Assembly: GCA_938004375.1 (NCBI GenBank)
Contig: CALKWH010000323.1
Coordinates: 1-19,647, forward strand
Reading direction: 5' to 3'
Source of the DNA: an uncultured Pseudomonadota bacterium
Lineage (GTDB): Bacteria > Myxococcota_A > Polyangia > HGW-17
DNA: 19,647 nt
In this document: piece by piece, positions 1 to 7,010 of the stretch
Numbering within the stretch: the stretch's first letter is position 1
Layout of the letters: each line of letters starts with the position of its first letter
Program-made: the position numbers and the translations under genes
Notes under the pieces: generated by a model
The model's database searches: none
Told to the model about the DNA's origin: nothing
What the model saw: the letters and a program-made list of their open reading frames with translations, nothing else

Positions 1-46
1 AGATCGTATTCGGTGACTGGAGTTCAGACGTGTGCTCTTCCGATCT
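1..46 (+). other. Illumina adapter and index (non-genomic)
   Basis: Positions 13-46 match, base for base, the 34-nt Illumina TruSeq read-2 adapter (begins GTGACTGGAGTTC, ends CTCTTCCGATCT). Positions 1-4 (AGAT) fit the end of the P7 oligo, and 5-12 (CGTATTCG) sit exactly where the 8-nt i7 index lies. Translated, it gives the contaminant peptides familiar from databases (TGVQTCALPI, MCSSDL, MLFRS). The window therefore starts at a contig end assembled from untrimmed reads, and no base before 47 should be annotated as biology. Confidence 0.97.
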
Positions 47-1287
47 ACCAGGTCCTCGCCCTGGGAGGCCAGGAGCAGGTCCGACGCACCTATTGGGAGC
101 GCCGCGGCGAGGCCCTGGAGCTGGCCGTGGGGCAGGCGCGCATCGGCGCCCGGTACCAGTGGCTGTCCGCCGGCCTCGGCCACCTGCTCACCGTCGCCGT
201 GGCGCTGCTGCTGGGGCTGCGCGCGCTCGCCGGCGAGCTCTCGGTCGGCTCCTTCGTCATGCTGACCGCCTGGTCGGTCTCCCTCGTCGGCGCCCTGGGC
301 GCCCTGCACGAGCAGGCGGGGGAGTACGCACGTCTGTCCTCCCTGGTCCTGCAGTGGCGGTTCTTCTGGGGCCAGCCGGGCACCCTCGACGGCGGCGGCG
401 GGCGCCCGGCGCCGGAGCCCGGGGAGCTGGCGCTCGCGGACGTCTCGTTCGCTTATCCCGTGCTCGGCGGCGGCGAGCGGGAGTACGTCGCCTTCCTCGT
501 GCGCGAGCTGGGCCGCCGGCTGGAGCGCCGGGACTCCTGGAAGGCCGATCACGAGGTCCTGCGCGACTGGGAGGCCCTGCTCGAGGAGCCCGCCGCGCCG
601 CAACCGGTGCTCTCGGGCCTCGACGCGCGCTTTGCGCGCGGGACCGTCACCGCCGTGGTCGGCGCCAACGGGGCCGGAAAGACCACCCTGCTGCGCCTGC
701 TCAACCGCCACCACGATCCGGGGGAAGGCGCGGTCCTGTGGGACGGCGTGCCCCTCACCCGGCTGGACGCCGCCGCGGTGCGCGCCCGCATCAGCCTGGT
801 GTCCCAGTCCCCCTTCCTGCTCGAGGGCTTCACCGTGCGCGAGAACCTGGGCTTCGGGTGCGACCCGCCGCCCGACGACAGGCGCCTGCTGGACCTGCTG
901 GAGCGCGTGGGCCTGGCCGAGGCCGTGCGCGCGTGGCCCGGCGGGCTCGACGCCGTGCTGGGCCAGGACGTCACCCCCTCGGGGGGGCAGGCCCAACTGC
1001 TGGTGCTCGCCCGCGCCCTGCTGCAGGATCGACCGGTGCTGATCCTGGACGAGGGGCTGGCCCAGCTCGACGCCCTGCGCGAGCAGGCAGTGATGGACCT
1101 GCTCCATGAGCACAAGGCGCGGCGGATCGTCATCCTGGTGACCCACCGCCTGCCCACGGCCCGCAAGGCCGACCGCGTCCTGGTCGTCGCCGGGGGAAGG
1201 GTCGCCGAGGCCGGGACGCACGAGGAGCTGGTCGCCCGCGAGGACGGCGTGTACCGGCGTTTCTGGGACGTGCAGATGCGGGACTAG
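47..1287 (+). CDS. ABC exporter, permease-ATPase fusion, 5' truncated
   Basis: This is the C-terminal part (about 412 codons) of a type I ABC exporter half-transporter. The first ~110 residues hold the last membrane helices (e.g. LLTVAVALLLGLRAL). The nucleotide-binding domain follows: A-loop tyrosine in SFAYP, Walker A GANGAGKTT (661-687), an altered signature TPSGGQ (973-990), Walker B VLILDEG (about 1036-1056) and H-loop VTHRL. The catalytic glutamate after Walker B is present; the D-loop reads AQLD rather than SALD. An extra charged, probably helical stretch of about 45 residues (nt 466-600) separates the A-loop from the next core strand, which ordinary exporters lack. The true N-terminus is lost at the contig edge; the ATG at 13 is inside adapter. 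The substrate cannot be told. A peptide, lipid or drug exporter is equally possible, and it may need a half-transporter partner upstream. Confidence 0.9.
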
Positions 1288-1328
1288 GCGACCGACCGAT
1301 TTCGCCTTTCCATGAATCTCTTCAGGTC

Positions 1329-1378
1329 GAAATTGAAATCGAAATCGAAATCGAAATCGGTCCCGATCCCGGTCGGGA
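1329..1378. repeat. (GAAATC)5 microsatellite plus small hairpin
   Basis: Five hexamer copies run from 1329 to 1358, the first imperfect (GAAATT). They are followed at 1361-1378 by a 6-bp inverted repeat (TCCCGA, 6-nt loop, TCGGGA). It lies 40 nt beyond the ABC gene stop. There is no T-run, so a Rho-independent terminator is not convincing. The 113-codon plus ORF that reads through the repeat (from 1312) has no homology-like features and is probably not a gene. Confidence 0.8.
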
Positions 1379-1449
1379 GAGAGAATGACGGATTCGGATT
1401 GGACCGGGCGGCGGGGAACAGGAAGTTCCGGCGGGGGCGGGGAGGGACG

Positions 1450-1566
1450 CTACTGCATCACGTTCGTGCGGTGGCACTGGCAGCAGTAGCCGGCCTTGCC
1501 GCGCTTCTGTTCGGCGAGGCAGCGATCACATTCGGTGTGGCGACAGTAAGAACATTTGCGGGCCAT
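1450..1566 (-). CDS. 38-aa cysteine-rich micro-protein
   Basis: A very short minus-strand gene starts ATG at 1566 and stops TAG at 1450. It is supported by a strong Shine-Dalgarno AAGGAG (1573-1578) six bases before the ATG. The product begins MARKCSYCRHTECDRC and has seven cysteines in 38 residues: CxxC, CxxC, then YCCQC, plus three histidines and many basic residues. This is the pattern of a small zinc-binding knuckle, or of a metal or redox-sensing peptide; the family is not recognised. It is the only gene on its strand between the ABC exporter and pilC, and has its own leader with extensive alternative base pairing. The alternative is a chance ORF, but the ribosome site and dense paired cysteines argue against that. 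Confidence 0.72.
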   Translation of the reverse strand: MARKCSYCRHTECDRCLAEQKRGKAGYCCQCHRTNVMQ

Positions 1567-1603
1567 GGTTCACTCCTTCTGTTCACGTTCGGGGTTGAGA
1601 AAC

Positions 1604-1641
1604 CACGCCCGCCGGGGGCGTGCACGCCTTCTCGGGGCGTG
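1604..1641 (-). promoter_or_regulatory. Leader with four mutually pairing arms
   Basis: Upstream of the 38-aa gene lie four related arms (plus-strand notation): CACGCCC 1604-1610, GGGCGTG 1616-1622, CACGCC 1623-1628 and GGCGTG 1636-1641. The first pair makes a perfect 7-bp hairpin with a 5-nt loop. Arms two and three form a palindrome, and arms three and four pair as well. In the minus-strand transcript this allows mutually exclusive folds 26-63 nt before the ribosome site. That resembles an attenuator or riboregulator in outline, but no known riboswitch class was recognised. Confidence 0.45.
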
Positions 1642-1704
1642 CCCGCACAGTAGTCCGGCGGCGCGGCGAATGCAAGGGGTCGCGATCTCCCGTCTTGAGT
1701 TTTC

Positions 1705-1734
1705 TTGATTTTTCAAGCGGATTATTCATATAGT
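1705..1734 (+). promoter_or_regulatory. Candidate sigma70-type promoter for pilC
   Basis: TTGATT (1705-1710), an 18-nt spacer and TATAGT (1729-1734) lie 49 nt before the pilC start, in a locally AT-rich patch of otherwise GC-rich DNA. The spacing and both boxes fit a housekeeping promoter. No convincing -24/-12 sigma54 element was seen. Confidence 0.5.
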
Positions 1735-1782
1735 ACTTGCGCCCCTGCGTCAGGCAAGTTCCCGACTGGGCGAGAGGTGCCG

Positions 1783-3012
1783 ATGGCGACATATACTTAC
1801 GAAGGCAAGGCCAAGGACGGAACCCTCAAGAAGGGCACCATCAGCGCAGCCAGCGAGCAGCTCGCCTACAGCATGCTCAACAGCCAGGGCATCTCGGTCT
1901 CCCGCGTCAAGGAAAAGAAGCCCTTCAAGCTCCAAGACCTGGCTACGATGGACCTCAACCTGGGGGCCGGCGTCCCGCCCCGCGACATGATGATCTTCAC
2001 CCGCCAGTTCGCGACCATGATCGACTCCGGCCTCCCGCTGGTGCAGGCGCTGGACATCCTGGCGACGACCGCCGAAAACAAGTTTTTCGGAAAAATCCTG
2101 ATGGACGTCAAGGAGCGCGTCGAGCAGGGCACCACGTTCTCCGAGGCCCTGTCCCACCACCCCAAAGTTTTCGACTCCCTGTTCGTCAACCTGGTGCGCG
2201 CCGGTGAGATCGGCGGCATCCTCGACACCATCATGAACCGCCTGGCGACCCAGATCGAGAAGAACACCAAACTGGTGCGGCGCATCAAGTCGGCGCTGAA
2301 CTATCCCAGGATTCTCATCATCGTGTTCTTCGGCGCCATGTACGGGCTGCTCTTCCACGTCATCCCGACCTTCGAGCAGATGTTCGCCGGCATGGGCAGC
2401 CAGCTGCCCGGCCTCACCCAGAAGATCATCGACATGAGCCGCTGGGCGCTCGCTCATGCGACCCCCATCTTCACTGTCGTCTTCCTGATCGTGGCCGGCT
2501 TCGTCACCATGTTCTACCTGCCCAAGGGCCGGTACCTGATCCACAAGGCGATCCTGAATGCACCCATCATCGGCCCGGTGATCAAGAAGACCGCGGTGGC
2601 CCGCTTCACCCGCACCATGGGCACGCTGCTGTCCTCGGGCGTCCCCATACTCGACGCCCTCGAGATCGTCTCCAAGGCCGCCGGCAACCTGGTGATCGAG
2701 CAGGCGCTCATGACCGTGCGCGAGAAAATCGCCGAGGGCCGCAACATCGTGGAGCCGCTCGCTGCCACCAAGATCTTCCCCCACATGGTCGTCCAGATGA
2801 TCGGCGTCGGCGAACAGACGGGCGCGCTGGACACCATGCTCAATAAAATCGCCGACTTCTACGAGGACGAGGTCGACGTGGCCGTCGAGGGCATGACCGC
2901 CATGATCGAGCCACTCATGATGGTGGTGCTCGGCGGCAGCATCGGCACGGTCATGATCGCGATGTACATGCCGGTCTTCTCCATGGCCGGCAAGACGGAA
3001 AGCATGAAGTGA
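1783..3012 (+). CDS. pilC: Type IV pilus inner-membrane platform protein PilC
   Basis: 409 residues, the usual PilC/GspF length. PilC is the polytopic inner-membrane platform protein on which the PilB and PilT motors act to assemble and retract pili. The N-terminus MATYTYEGKAKDGTLKKG is typical. Two T2SSF domains follow, one from about residue 70 (FTRQFATMIDSGLPLVQAL) and one from about 270 (FTRTMGTLLSSGVPILDAL), each followed by a GE(I/Q)-G-L-D-T-hinge and hydrophobic helices. The ATG at 1783 is preferred over upstream ATGs because homology begins there; the preceding GAGAGG is a modest ribosome site. It overlaps pilS by 4 nt, so the two are co-translated. pilB and pilT are not in view. Confidence 0.95.
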   Translation: MATYTYEGKAKDGTLKKGTISAASEQLAYSMLNSQGISVSRVKEKKPFKLQDLATMDLNLGAGVPPRDMMIFTRQFATMIDSGLPLVQALDILATTAENKFFGKILMDVKERVEQGTTFSEALSHHPKVFDSLFVNLVRAGEIGGILDTIMNRLATQIEKNTKLVRRIKSALNYPRILIIVFFGAMYGLLFHVIPTFEQMFAGMGSQLPGLTQKIIDMSRWALAHATPIFTVVFLIVAGFVTMFYLPKGRYLIHKAILNAPIIGPVIKKTAVARFTRTMGTLLSSGVPILDALEIVSKAAGNLVIEQALMTVREKIAEGRNIVEPLAATKIFPHMVVQMIGVGEQTGALDTMLNKIADFYEDEVDVAVEGMTAMIEPLMMVVLGGSIGTVMIAMYMPVFSMAGKTESMK

Positions 3013-4655
3013 CGCTCCAGCCACCGTGGGATCCCGTCACCGGCAGCGCCCAGGGTCGCGCCCACCGGATCCTGCAACTCTCCGTCCTCAAGTTCCTGCT
3101 CATCAGCGTCATCCTCGCCGGCTCGGCCGTCGCCTTCCTGGTGTCCGCGCAGCCCCAGGTGACCGGCACGCTGGTCCAGCGCATCGTCATGGGGCTGGTG
3201 ATCTTCGAGTACGCCACCCTGCTGGGCCTGCTGGGCGTGCTGCGCCTCAACCACCCCCGCCTGCCCTGGTTCTTCCTGGGCACCGTCGTCTCCGATGCGC
3301 TGGTGACCGCCGCCCTGGTGCACCTCACCGGCGGCGCCTTCTCGCCCTACGTCATCCTGTTCATGGTCGGCATCATCTCGTCGGCGCTGGCCATGCCCGC
3401 CTTCTGGGCCGGCGCGGTGACCTTCCTGTCCATCATGCTGTACGCCGGGATCGCTATCGCCGGTCACGCCGGCTGGCTGCCCTCCCTGGGCGCGCCGACC
3501 ACCGCCCTCGGGACCACGGCCGCCGCCGCCGCGCGCCTGAGCCTGAACATCAGCGCCATGGCGGCGGTGTCCGCCCTCTCGATCACCCTCGCGCGCCAGA
3601 TGTCCCACGCCGAGCTGGCCTCGGCGAGCAAGGACCGCCAGATCCAGCTCCTGTTCAACCGTCACCAGGACATCCTGCGCTCCCTCCAGGACGGCATCTG
3701 TTGCCTCTCCCGGGAGGGCCTGGTCCTCGACGTGAACCCCGCCTTCCGCCAGCTCGCCGGCGGCCGGGTCGAGGTCGGGATGTCCGTCGAGGCGCTCCCC
3801 TCCGAGGTGGCCGGCTGGCTCACCGCGCGACCGTCGGGCCTGCGCACCCGCCTGAACCAGGGCTCCCAGGTGTTCGAGCTCGAGGTGTGGGTGCAGGACC
3901 TGCTGGTCCAGGGCCAGCTCGCCGGCTCGATCATCGTGCTGCACAACCGCAGCGAGCTCGCCCGCCTGGAGCGCGACCTGGCGCGCCAGGAGAAGTTGGC
4001 CGCCATCGGGCGCCTCACCTCGAGCATCGCCCACGAGATCCGCAACCCGCTGACCTCCATCGCCGGCTCCCTGGAGCTTCTGCGCCCCTCGGTCACCGAG
4101 AAGGACCCCGAGAGCGCCGAGCTCTTCGGCATCGTCTTCCGGGAGATCCGGCGGCTCAATGACCTGATCTCCGAGCTGCGCGCCTACACCTCCCAGCGGA
4201 CGCCCCGCATGGAGCGCCTCGACCTGGTGGAGTTCATCCAGGAGACCGTCATGCTCTGCGAGGCCGACCCGAAGAACGCCGGCACGCGCTTCGAGGTGCG
4301 GCTGCCCGAGGCCTGCCCCGTCCGGTTCGACCCGGGCGGCCTGCGCCAGGTCCTGCTCAACCTGATCATCAACGCGGTCCAGGCGGCGCCCCGCACCTGG
4401 GTGCGTCTGACCCTCTCCCGGTCCGGGGACGAGTGGCACGTGGACATCGAGGATCCCGGCCCGGGGATCCCCCCCGAGCTCCAGGAGAAGATCTTCGAGC
4501 CGTTCGTGTCCACCAAGAGCTCCGGCACAGGCCTGGGTCTCGCGGTGGCCGGGCACATTCTCATGGCCCACGGCGGGCGCCTCGTCCTGGACCGCTCGGA
4601 CGGGACCGGGACCGTGATGCGCCTGATCATCCCGGCCTTTGACGCCGAAACCTGA
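3009..4655 (+). CDS. pilS: PilS-type membrane sensor histidine kinase
   Basis: 548 residues starting with GTG, which overlaps the pilC stop (GTGA), so translation is coupled. Residues ~25-185 form about six membrane helices as in PilS. A PAS-like region follows (~215-310), then HisKA with the phospho-acceptor His342 in SSIAHEIRNPL, then a HATPase_c domain with N-box LLNLIINAVQAA, G1 EDPGPGIP, F-box FEPFVSTK and G2 GTGLGLAVA. All catalytic elements are intact. In Pseudomonas and Myxococcus, PilS works with the sigma54 activator PilR to control pilin expression, sensing pilin in the membrane. Here no response regulator follows, so the partner must be encoded elsewhere. A general NtrB-like kinase is the alternative, but the six-helix N-terminus and pilC linkage favour PilS. 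Confidence 0.88.
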   Translation: MTLQPPWDPVTGSAQGRAHRILQLSVLKFLLISVILAGSAVAFLVSAQPQVTGTLVQRIVMGLVIFEYATLLGLLGVLRLNHPRLPWFFLGTVVSDALVTAALVHLTGGAFSPYVILFMVGIISSALAMPAFWAGAVTFLSIMLYAGIAIAGHAGWLPSLGAPTTALGTTAAAAARLSLNISAMAAVSALSITLARQMSHAELASASKDRQIQLLFNRHQDILRSLQDGICCLSREGLVLDVNPAFRQLAGGRVEVGMSVEALPSEVAGWLTARPSGLRTRLNQGSQVFELEVWVQDLLVQGQLAGSIIVLHNRSELARLERDLARQEKLAAIGRLTSSIAHEIRNPLTSIAGSLELLRPSVTEKDPESAELFGIVFREIRRLNDLISELRAYTSQRTPRMERLDLVEFIQETVMLCEADPKNAGTRFEVRLPEACPVRFDPGGLRQVLLNLIINAVQAAPRTWVRLTLSRSGDEWHVDIEDPGPGIPPELQEKIFEPFVSTKSSGTGLGLAVAGHILMAHGGRLVLDRSDGTGTVMRLIIPAFDAET

Positions 4656-4673
4656 AAAAACGCGCCGACCCCC

Positions 4674-4702
4674 TTTTCATGCCCGGGGAAATGCGCCATA
4701 AT
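4674..4702 (+). promoter_or_regulatory. Candidate promoter before zinc-ribbon gene
   Basis: TTTTCA (4674-4679), a 17-nt spacer and CATAAT (4697-4702) end 24 nt before the GTG start at 4727. The ribosome site AAGGAGGTGG (4714-4723) is one of the strongest in the window. This suggests transcription independent of pilC-pilS. Confidence 0.45.
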
Positions 4703-4726
4703 CCACCACACCCAAGGAGGTGGACC

Positions 4727-5506
4727 GTGGGATTTTTCAGCAAGATTTTCGGCGGCAAGAAGGAAACCGGCGAGCTCGAGACCCAGGCGCCCGAGAAACA
4801 AGAGCCCGCAGCCAAGAAGCCCGCCAAGGTCGTCGAACCCGAGCCCATTCCGGAAGAGGACCGGGTCCCCGAGCCCGAGCCCAAGCCCGAACCCGAGCCC
4901 GAGTCCCACAAGAAGTCCGGCAAGAAGGGCGACCGGGGCAAGGACGACCACAAGCCCACGGTCTTTGGCATGCCCGCGCCGAAGTTCACCCCCCAGGAAG
5001 AGGCCGCGACCACCGCGTCGGGTGACGTCGAGCTCCCCGCCGCCTCCGGCGAGATCGCCGTGGGCGAGCTCGAGGTGGGCAGCTCCGGCGGCGCCGACCA
5101 CGCCGAAGCCGCAGGTTCCATGGTCGTCGGCGGCGAGGACACCGTGAGCGCCACCTCCTCGGGCGAGATCGTGATGGACGAGGTCTCCGTGGCCGCCCCC
5201 GTGATCCGCCCCTCCGAGCCCGAGCCAGAGCCCGAGGCGGCCGCCCCCGCCGCCGAACCCGAGCCCGCGACGCCGGCCGCCCCCGCGTCGCCCTCCGACA
5301 GCGGCCGGCTCTCCGGCGCCCGCCCCGCCCTGCTCGACGAAGAGGAGCACGCCGACGTGGACCTGTTCCCCAAGGCCGACAAGAAGGATCTGCGCTCGTC
5401 CATCGACTGCGGCTCCTGCCGCCACAAGCTCCCAGTCCCCTACGTCGGCTACCCCGCCCGCATCACCTGCCCCTTCTGCCTGAACGTCAACGAATACAAC
5501 ATGTAG
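4727..5506 (+). CDS. Pro/Glu-rich linker protein with C-terminal zinc ribbon
   Basis: 259 residues from a GTG start chosen because a near-perfect Shine-Dalgarno (AAGGAGGTGG) lies just before it. The protein has three parts. First is a short N-terminus MGFFSKIFGGKKETGE, amphipathic and basic, possibly membrane-associating. Then come roughly 210 residues of low complexity rich in Pro, Glu, Ala and Lys, including repeated PEPEPKPEPEPE runs, surely disordered. Last is a C-terminal ribbon with CGSCRHKLPVP and CPFCLNVNE, a CxxC/CxxC zinc site like those in MJ0042-type or zinc_ribbon domains. No enzyme motif is present. It stands just after pilS on the same strand, so a role linked to pili or polar localisation is possible but unproven. 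The family is not recognised. Confidence 0.82.
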   Translation: MGFFSKIFGGKKETGELETQAPEKQEPAAKKPAKVVEPEPIPEEDRVPEPEPKPEPEPESHKKSGKKGDRGKDDHKPTVFGMPAPKFTPQEEAATTASGDVELPAASGEIAVGELEVGSSGGADHAEAAGSMVVGGEDTVSATSSGEIVMDEVSVAAPVIRPSEPEPEPEAAAPAAEPEPATPAAPASPSDSGRLSGARPALLDEEEHADVDLFPKADKKDLRSSIDCGSCRHKLPVPYVGYPARITCPFCLNVNEYNM

Positions 5507-5929
5507 CCGAAGCCATTTATATGGCCCCTATCAAAAACCATTGACCCGCCTGCGGATTTGGCGATTCGCGTGGGATTTCAATGGGTTACGCGGAAAAAAC
5601 CGCACACGCTTTCTCGTTGTCAATGTCAATCATTGAGCCCCATTTTGGGCTGTTTCCGTGAACGTTTTCAAACCTTCACGGAAGGCCGGGGTCGGGCGAC
5701 CGGGGGACCGGTCGGAGGGATCTCCATCACCGTTTCTAGGTGACGCCGCCCCCGTGCGCGTGAAAAGAAGTGGCCCCATGCGGGTCACGTCGATGTCCGG
5801 TTCATGGGGTGCGACCGTCGGCCTCACCGGCCCCCGAGACGGGTGACTGGGTCGCCCGGATGCTGGTTCGCGTGAAAGTTCCGCGGATCGAGCGGAGGGG
5901 GAGGTGCGCGTGGGTGTGAGTTGTGGAAA
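5507..5929. other. 423-nt gene-poor stretch
   Basis: No convincing gene on either strand. ORFs of 60-70 codons here lack ribosome sites, motifs or coding bias. It contains a small hairpin (AGCCC, 6-nt loop, GGGCT at 5636-5651) and a perfect 9-bp inverted repeat with a 12-nt loop at 5654-5683. The region runs into the transposase fragment at about 5930 and may be decayed mobile DNA, but no earlier part of the transposase was recognised in it. Confidence 0.6.
5654..5683. repeat. 9-bp perfect inverted repeat, 12-nt loop
   Basis: TTCCGTGAA (5654-5662) and TTCACGGAA (5675-5683) are exact complements. There is no T-run on either side, so it is more likely a protein-binding site or mobile-element relic than an intrinsic terminator. 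Confidence 0.6.
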
Positions 5930-6127
5930 CGCGGGTTTCGCTGGGTCCGGTTGCCCGCGATGAAAGAAACGGGTTCCCTGCAGACCATGCTCGAAGGGTT
6001 GAAGACGCCGACGGATGAGCTCGTTGTGATGGACCGTTGCATCGCTAGCGAGGAGAACCTGGCGTGGCTGGCCCTATGCGGCAGTATATCTCTGGTGGTG
6101 AACCGCCACCAGTGGCGCGTGTTTGTC
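5930..6127 (+). pseudogene. IS1634-family transposase fragment
   Basis: About 60 codons read like the middle of IS1634-type DDE transposases: SLQTMLEGLKTPTDELVVMD, then RCIASEENLAWL and, past a diverged patch, LVVNR. In family members known to me this segment reads roughly VVMDRGIATEANLAWL...YLVVSR, where the Asp is the second catalytic residue. There is no N- or C-terminal domain around it, the conserved glycine after the Asp-Arg is Cys, and the frame stops at 6130. It is a decayed internal remnant and cannot be active. Its right edge meets, within a few bases, the point where the opposite-strand Cys-repeat gene loses homology (about 6127). No terminal inverted repeat or target duplication was identified. 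Confidence 0.75.
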
Positions 6128-6775
6128 TGAGAGCAACCCGCTCGCGAAGCCTTGCATCATGCACGTCTGCTGGTTCAGGAGGACACCGTCACACTGTTCA
6201 CCGGTGTCCAGTTGGCCGTTCCCGCATGTCAACGGAGCATCGCACGCGGTCAGGTTAAAACTGCAGAGGGCCGTACAACTCAGCGTTCCTCCACCGTACC
6301 CAAAGCTCTCGCATGTCTGGTCATCTAGGTCCGAGCCGTCGCAGGGTTCGTACGGGCTCGCGGCCACGCCGTCGCCACACTCCGCTGTAAGTTCGCACCG
6401 GGAGACATCGAAGCGGCAGTTGTCCTTGCATGCAAGCGTTCCGCCGCCAAGGCCCAGCGTCGCACACGTCATGTCGTCCAGGTTCTCCGCGTCGCACTTC
6501 TCCCCTTTGTCGACCTGCAGGATTCCATCCCCGCAGCGCCCCCCTGCGCAAACCGTCAGATCGAACGTGCAATCGGCCAGGCAGCTCAACGGGGACAACT
6601 GTTCGTAGTACCCGAGATCCGTGCAGGTATTCACCGTCAATTGGCTGCCGTCGCACTCCTCGCCCGGGTCCAAAAAATCATCACCACAGGAGTCGACGTT
6701 CTTCGTCTTCGTATCGCATCCCAGAAGCAGCAGACAGGCTGCGATCAGCAAACTAAATGGGGCATTCTTGGTCAT
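6074..6775 (-). CDS. Cys-rich repeat lipoprotein, 3' end truncated
   Basis: 233 codons beginning MTKNAPFSLLIAAC and a lipobox LLLGC with lipid Cys20. The mature protein is an array of myxobacterial cysteine-rich repeats of about 47 residues, consensus CGDG-x-EECDG-x-L-x-TC-x-LG-x-GG-x-LSC-x-CxFD-x-C. Three are complete. The fourth stops after GFASGLLS, just where a Cys is expected. The final 17 residues are antisense of the transposase fragment and are not homologous, so the gene appears cut by an insertion and is best called a truncated gene. A good ribosome site (GGAGG, 7 nt from ATG) and promoter suggest it may still be expressed. The family is surface-exposed or secreted, function unknown. 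Confidence 0.82.
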   Translation of the reverse strand: MTKNAPFSLLIAACLLLLGCDTKTKNVDSCGDDFLDPGEECDGSQLTVNTCTDLGYYEQLSPLSCLADCTFDLTVCAGGRCGDGILQVDKGEKCDAENLDDMTCATLGLGGGTLACKDNCRFDVSRCELTAECGDGVAASPYEPCDGSDLDDQTCESFGYGGGTLSCTALCSFNLTACDAPLTCGNGQLDTGEQCDGVLLNQQTCMMQGFASGLLSDKHAPLVAVHHQRYTAA

Positions 6776-6799
6776 GATGATCCTCCAGAGGATGAAAAA

Positions 6800-6828
6800 A
6801 GATTAGTAGGTTCCTGTACTACGGTCAA
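6800..6828 (-). promoter_or_regulatory. Promoter for the Cys-repeat lipoprotein
   Basis: Read on the minus strand: TTGACC (6828-6823), 17-nt spacer, TAATCT (6805-6800), 25 nt before the ATG at 6775. Both boxes match housekeeping consensus at five and four positions. A palindrome ATCAGA-ATTC-TCTGAT (6831-6846) lies immediately upstream of the -35 and could be an operator. Confidence 0.6.
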
Positions 6829-7010
6829 GTATCAGAATTCTCTGATTTTTCCTGGTACAAGAGTCATGAGGCGCGCACCGACGCGCCTGCCTGCTCGTAC
6901 CTGGGAGTGTTAGGCAAGCAGTACAACCCCGTACAGAACCATGATGCCTTCGCCTTCTTTGACCGCGTTGTGCAGTCCGGTCTGGCCTGATTCCGGGACC
7001 AACCGAGCGG

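Noticed and set aside
13..60. Apparent start codons of the first ORFs (ATG at 13, 30, 32)
   Set aside because: They lie in adapter sequence; the peptides TGVQTCALPI, MCSSDL and MLFRS are known artefacts.
1312..1653. 113-codon plus ORF with KSKSKSKS run
   Set aside because: It is driven by the GAAATC microsatellite, has no ribosome site, and overlaps the better-supported micro-gene on the other strand.
1731..1745. Sigma54 promoter upstream of pilC
   Set aside because: TACTTGCGCCCCTGC lacks a proper GG...GC pair at 10-nt spacing; the sigma70-like boxes are better.
2859..4571. 570-codon minus ORF opposite pilS, and similar long minus or shifted frames
   Set aside because: Composition (His/Gly/Ala/Asp-rich) is the shadow of high-GC codon usage of pilS; no motifs.
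5558..5846. Short ORFs of about 60 codons in the gene-poor gap
   Set aside because: No ribosome site, no motif, and conflicting frames on both strands.
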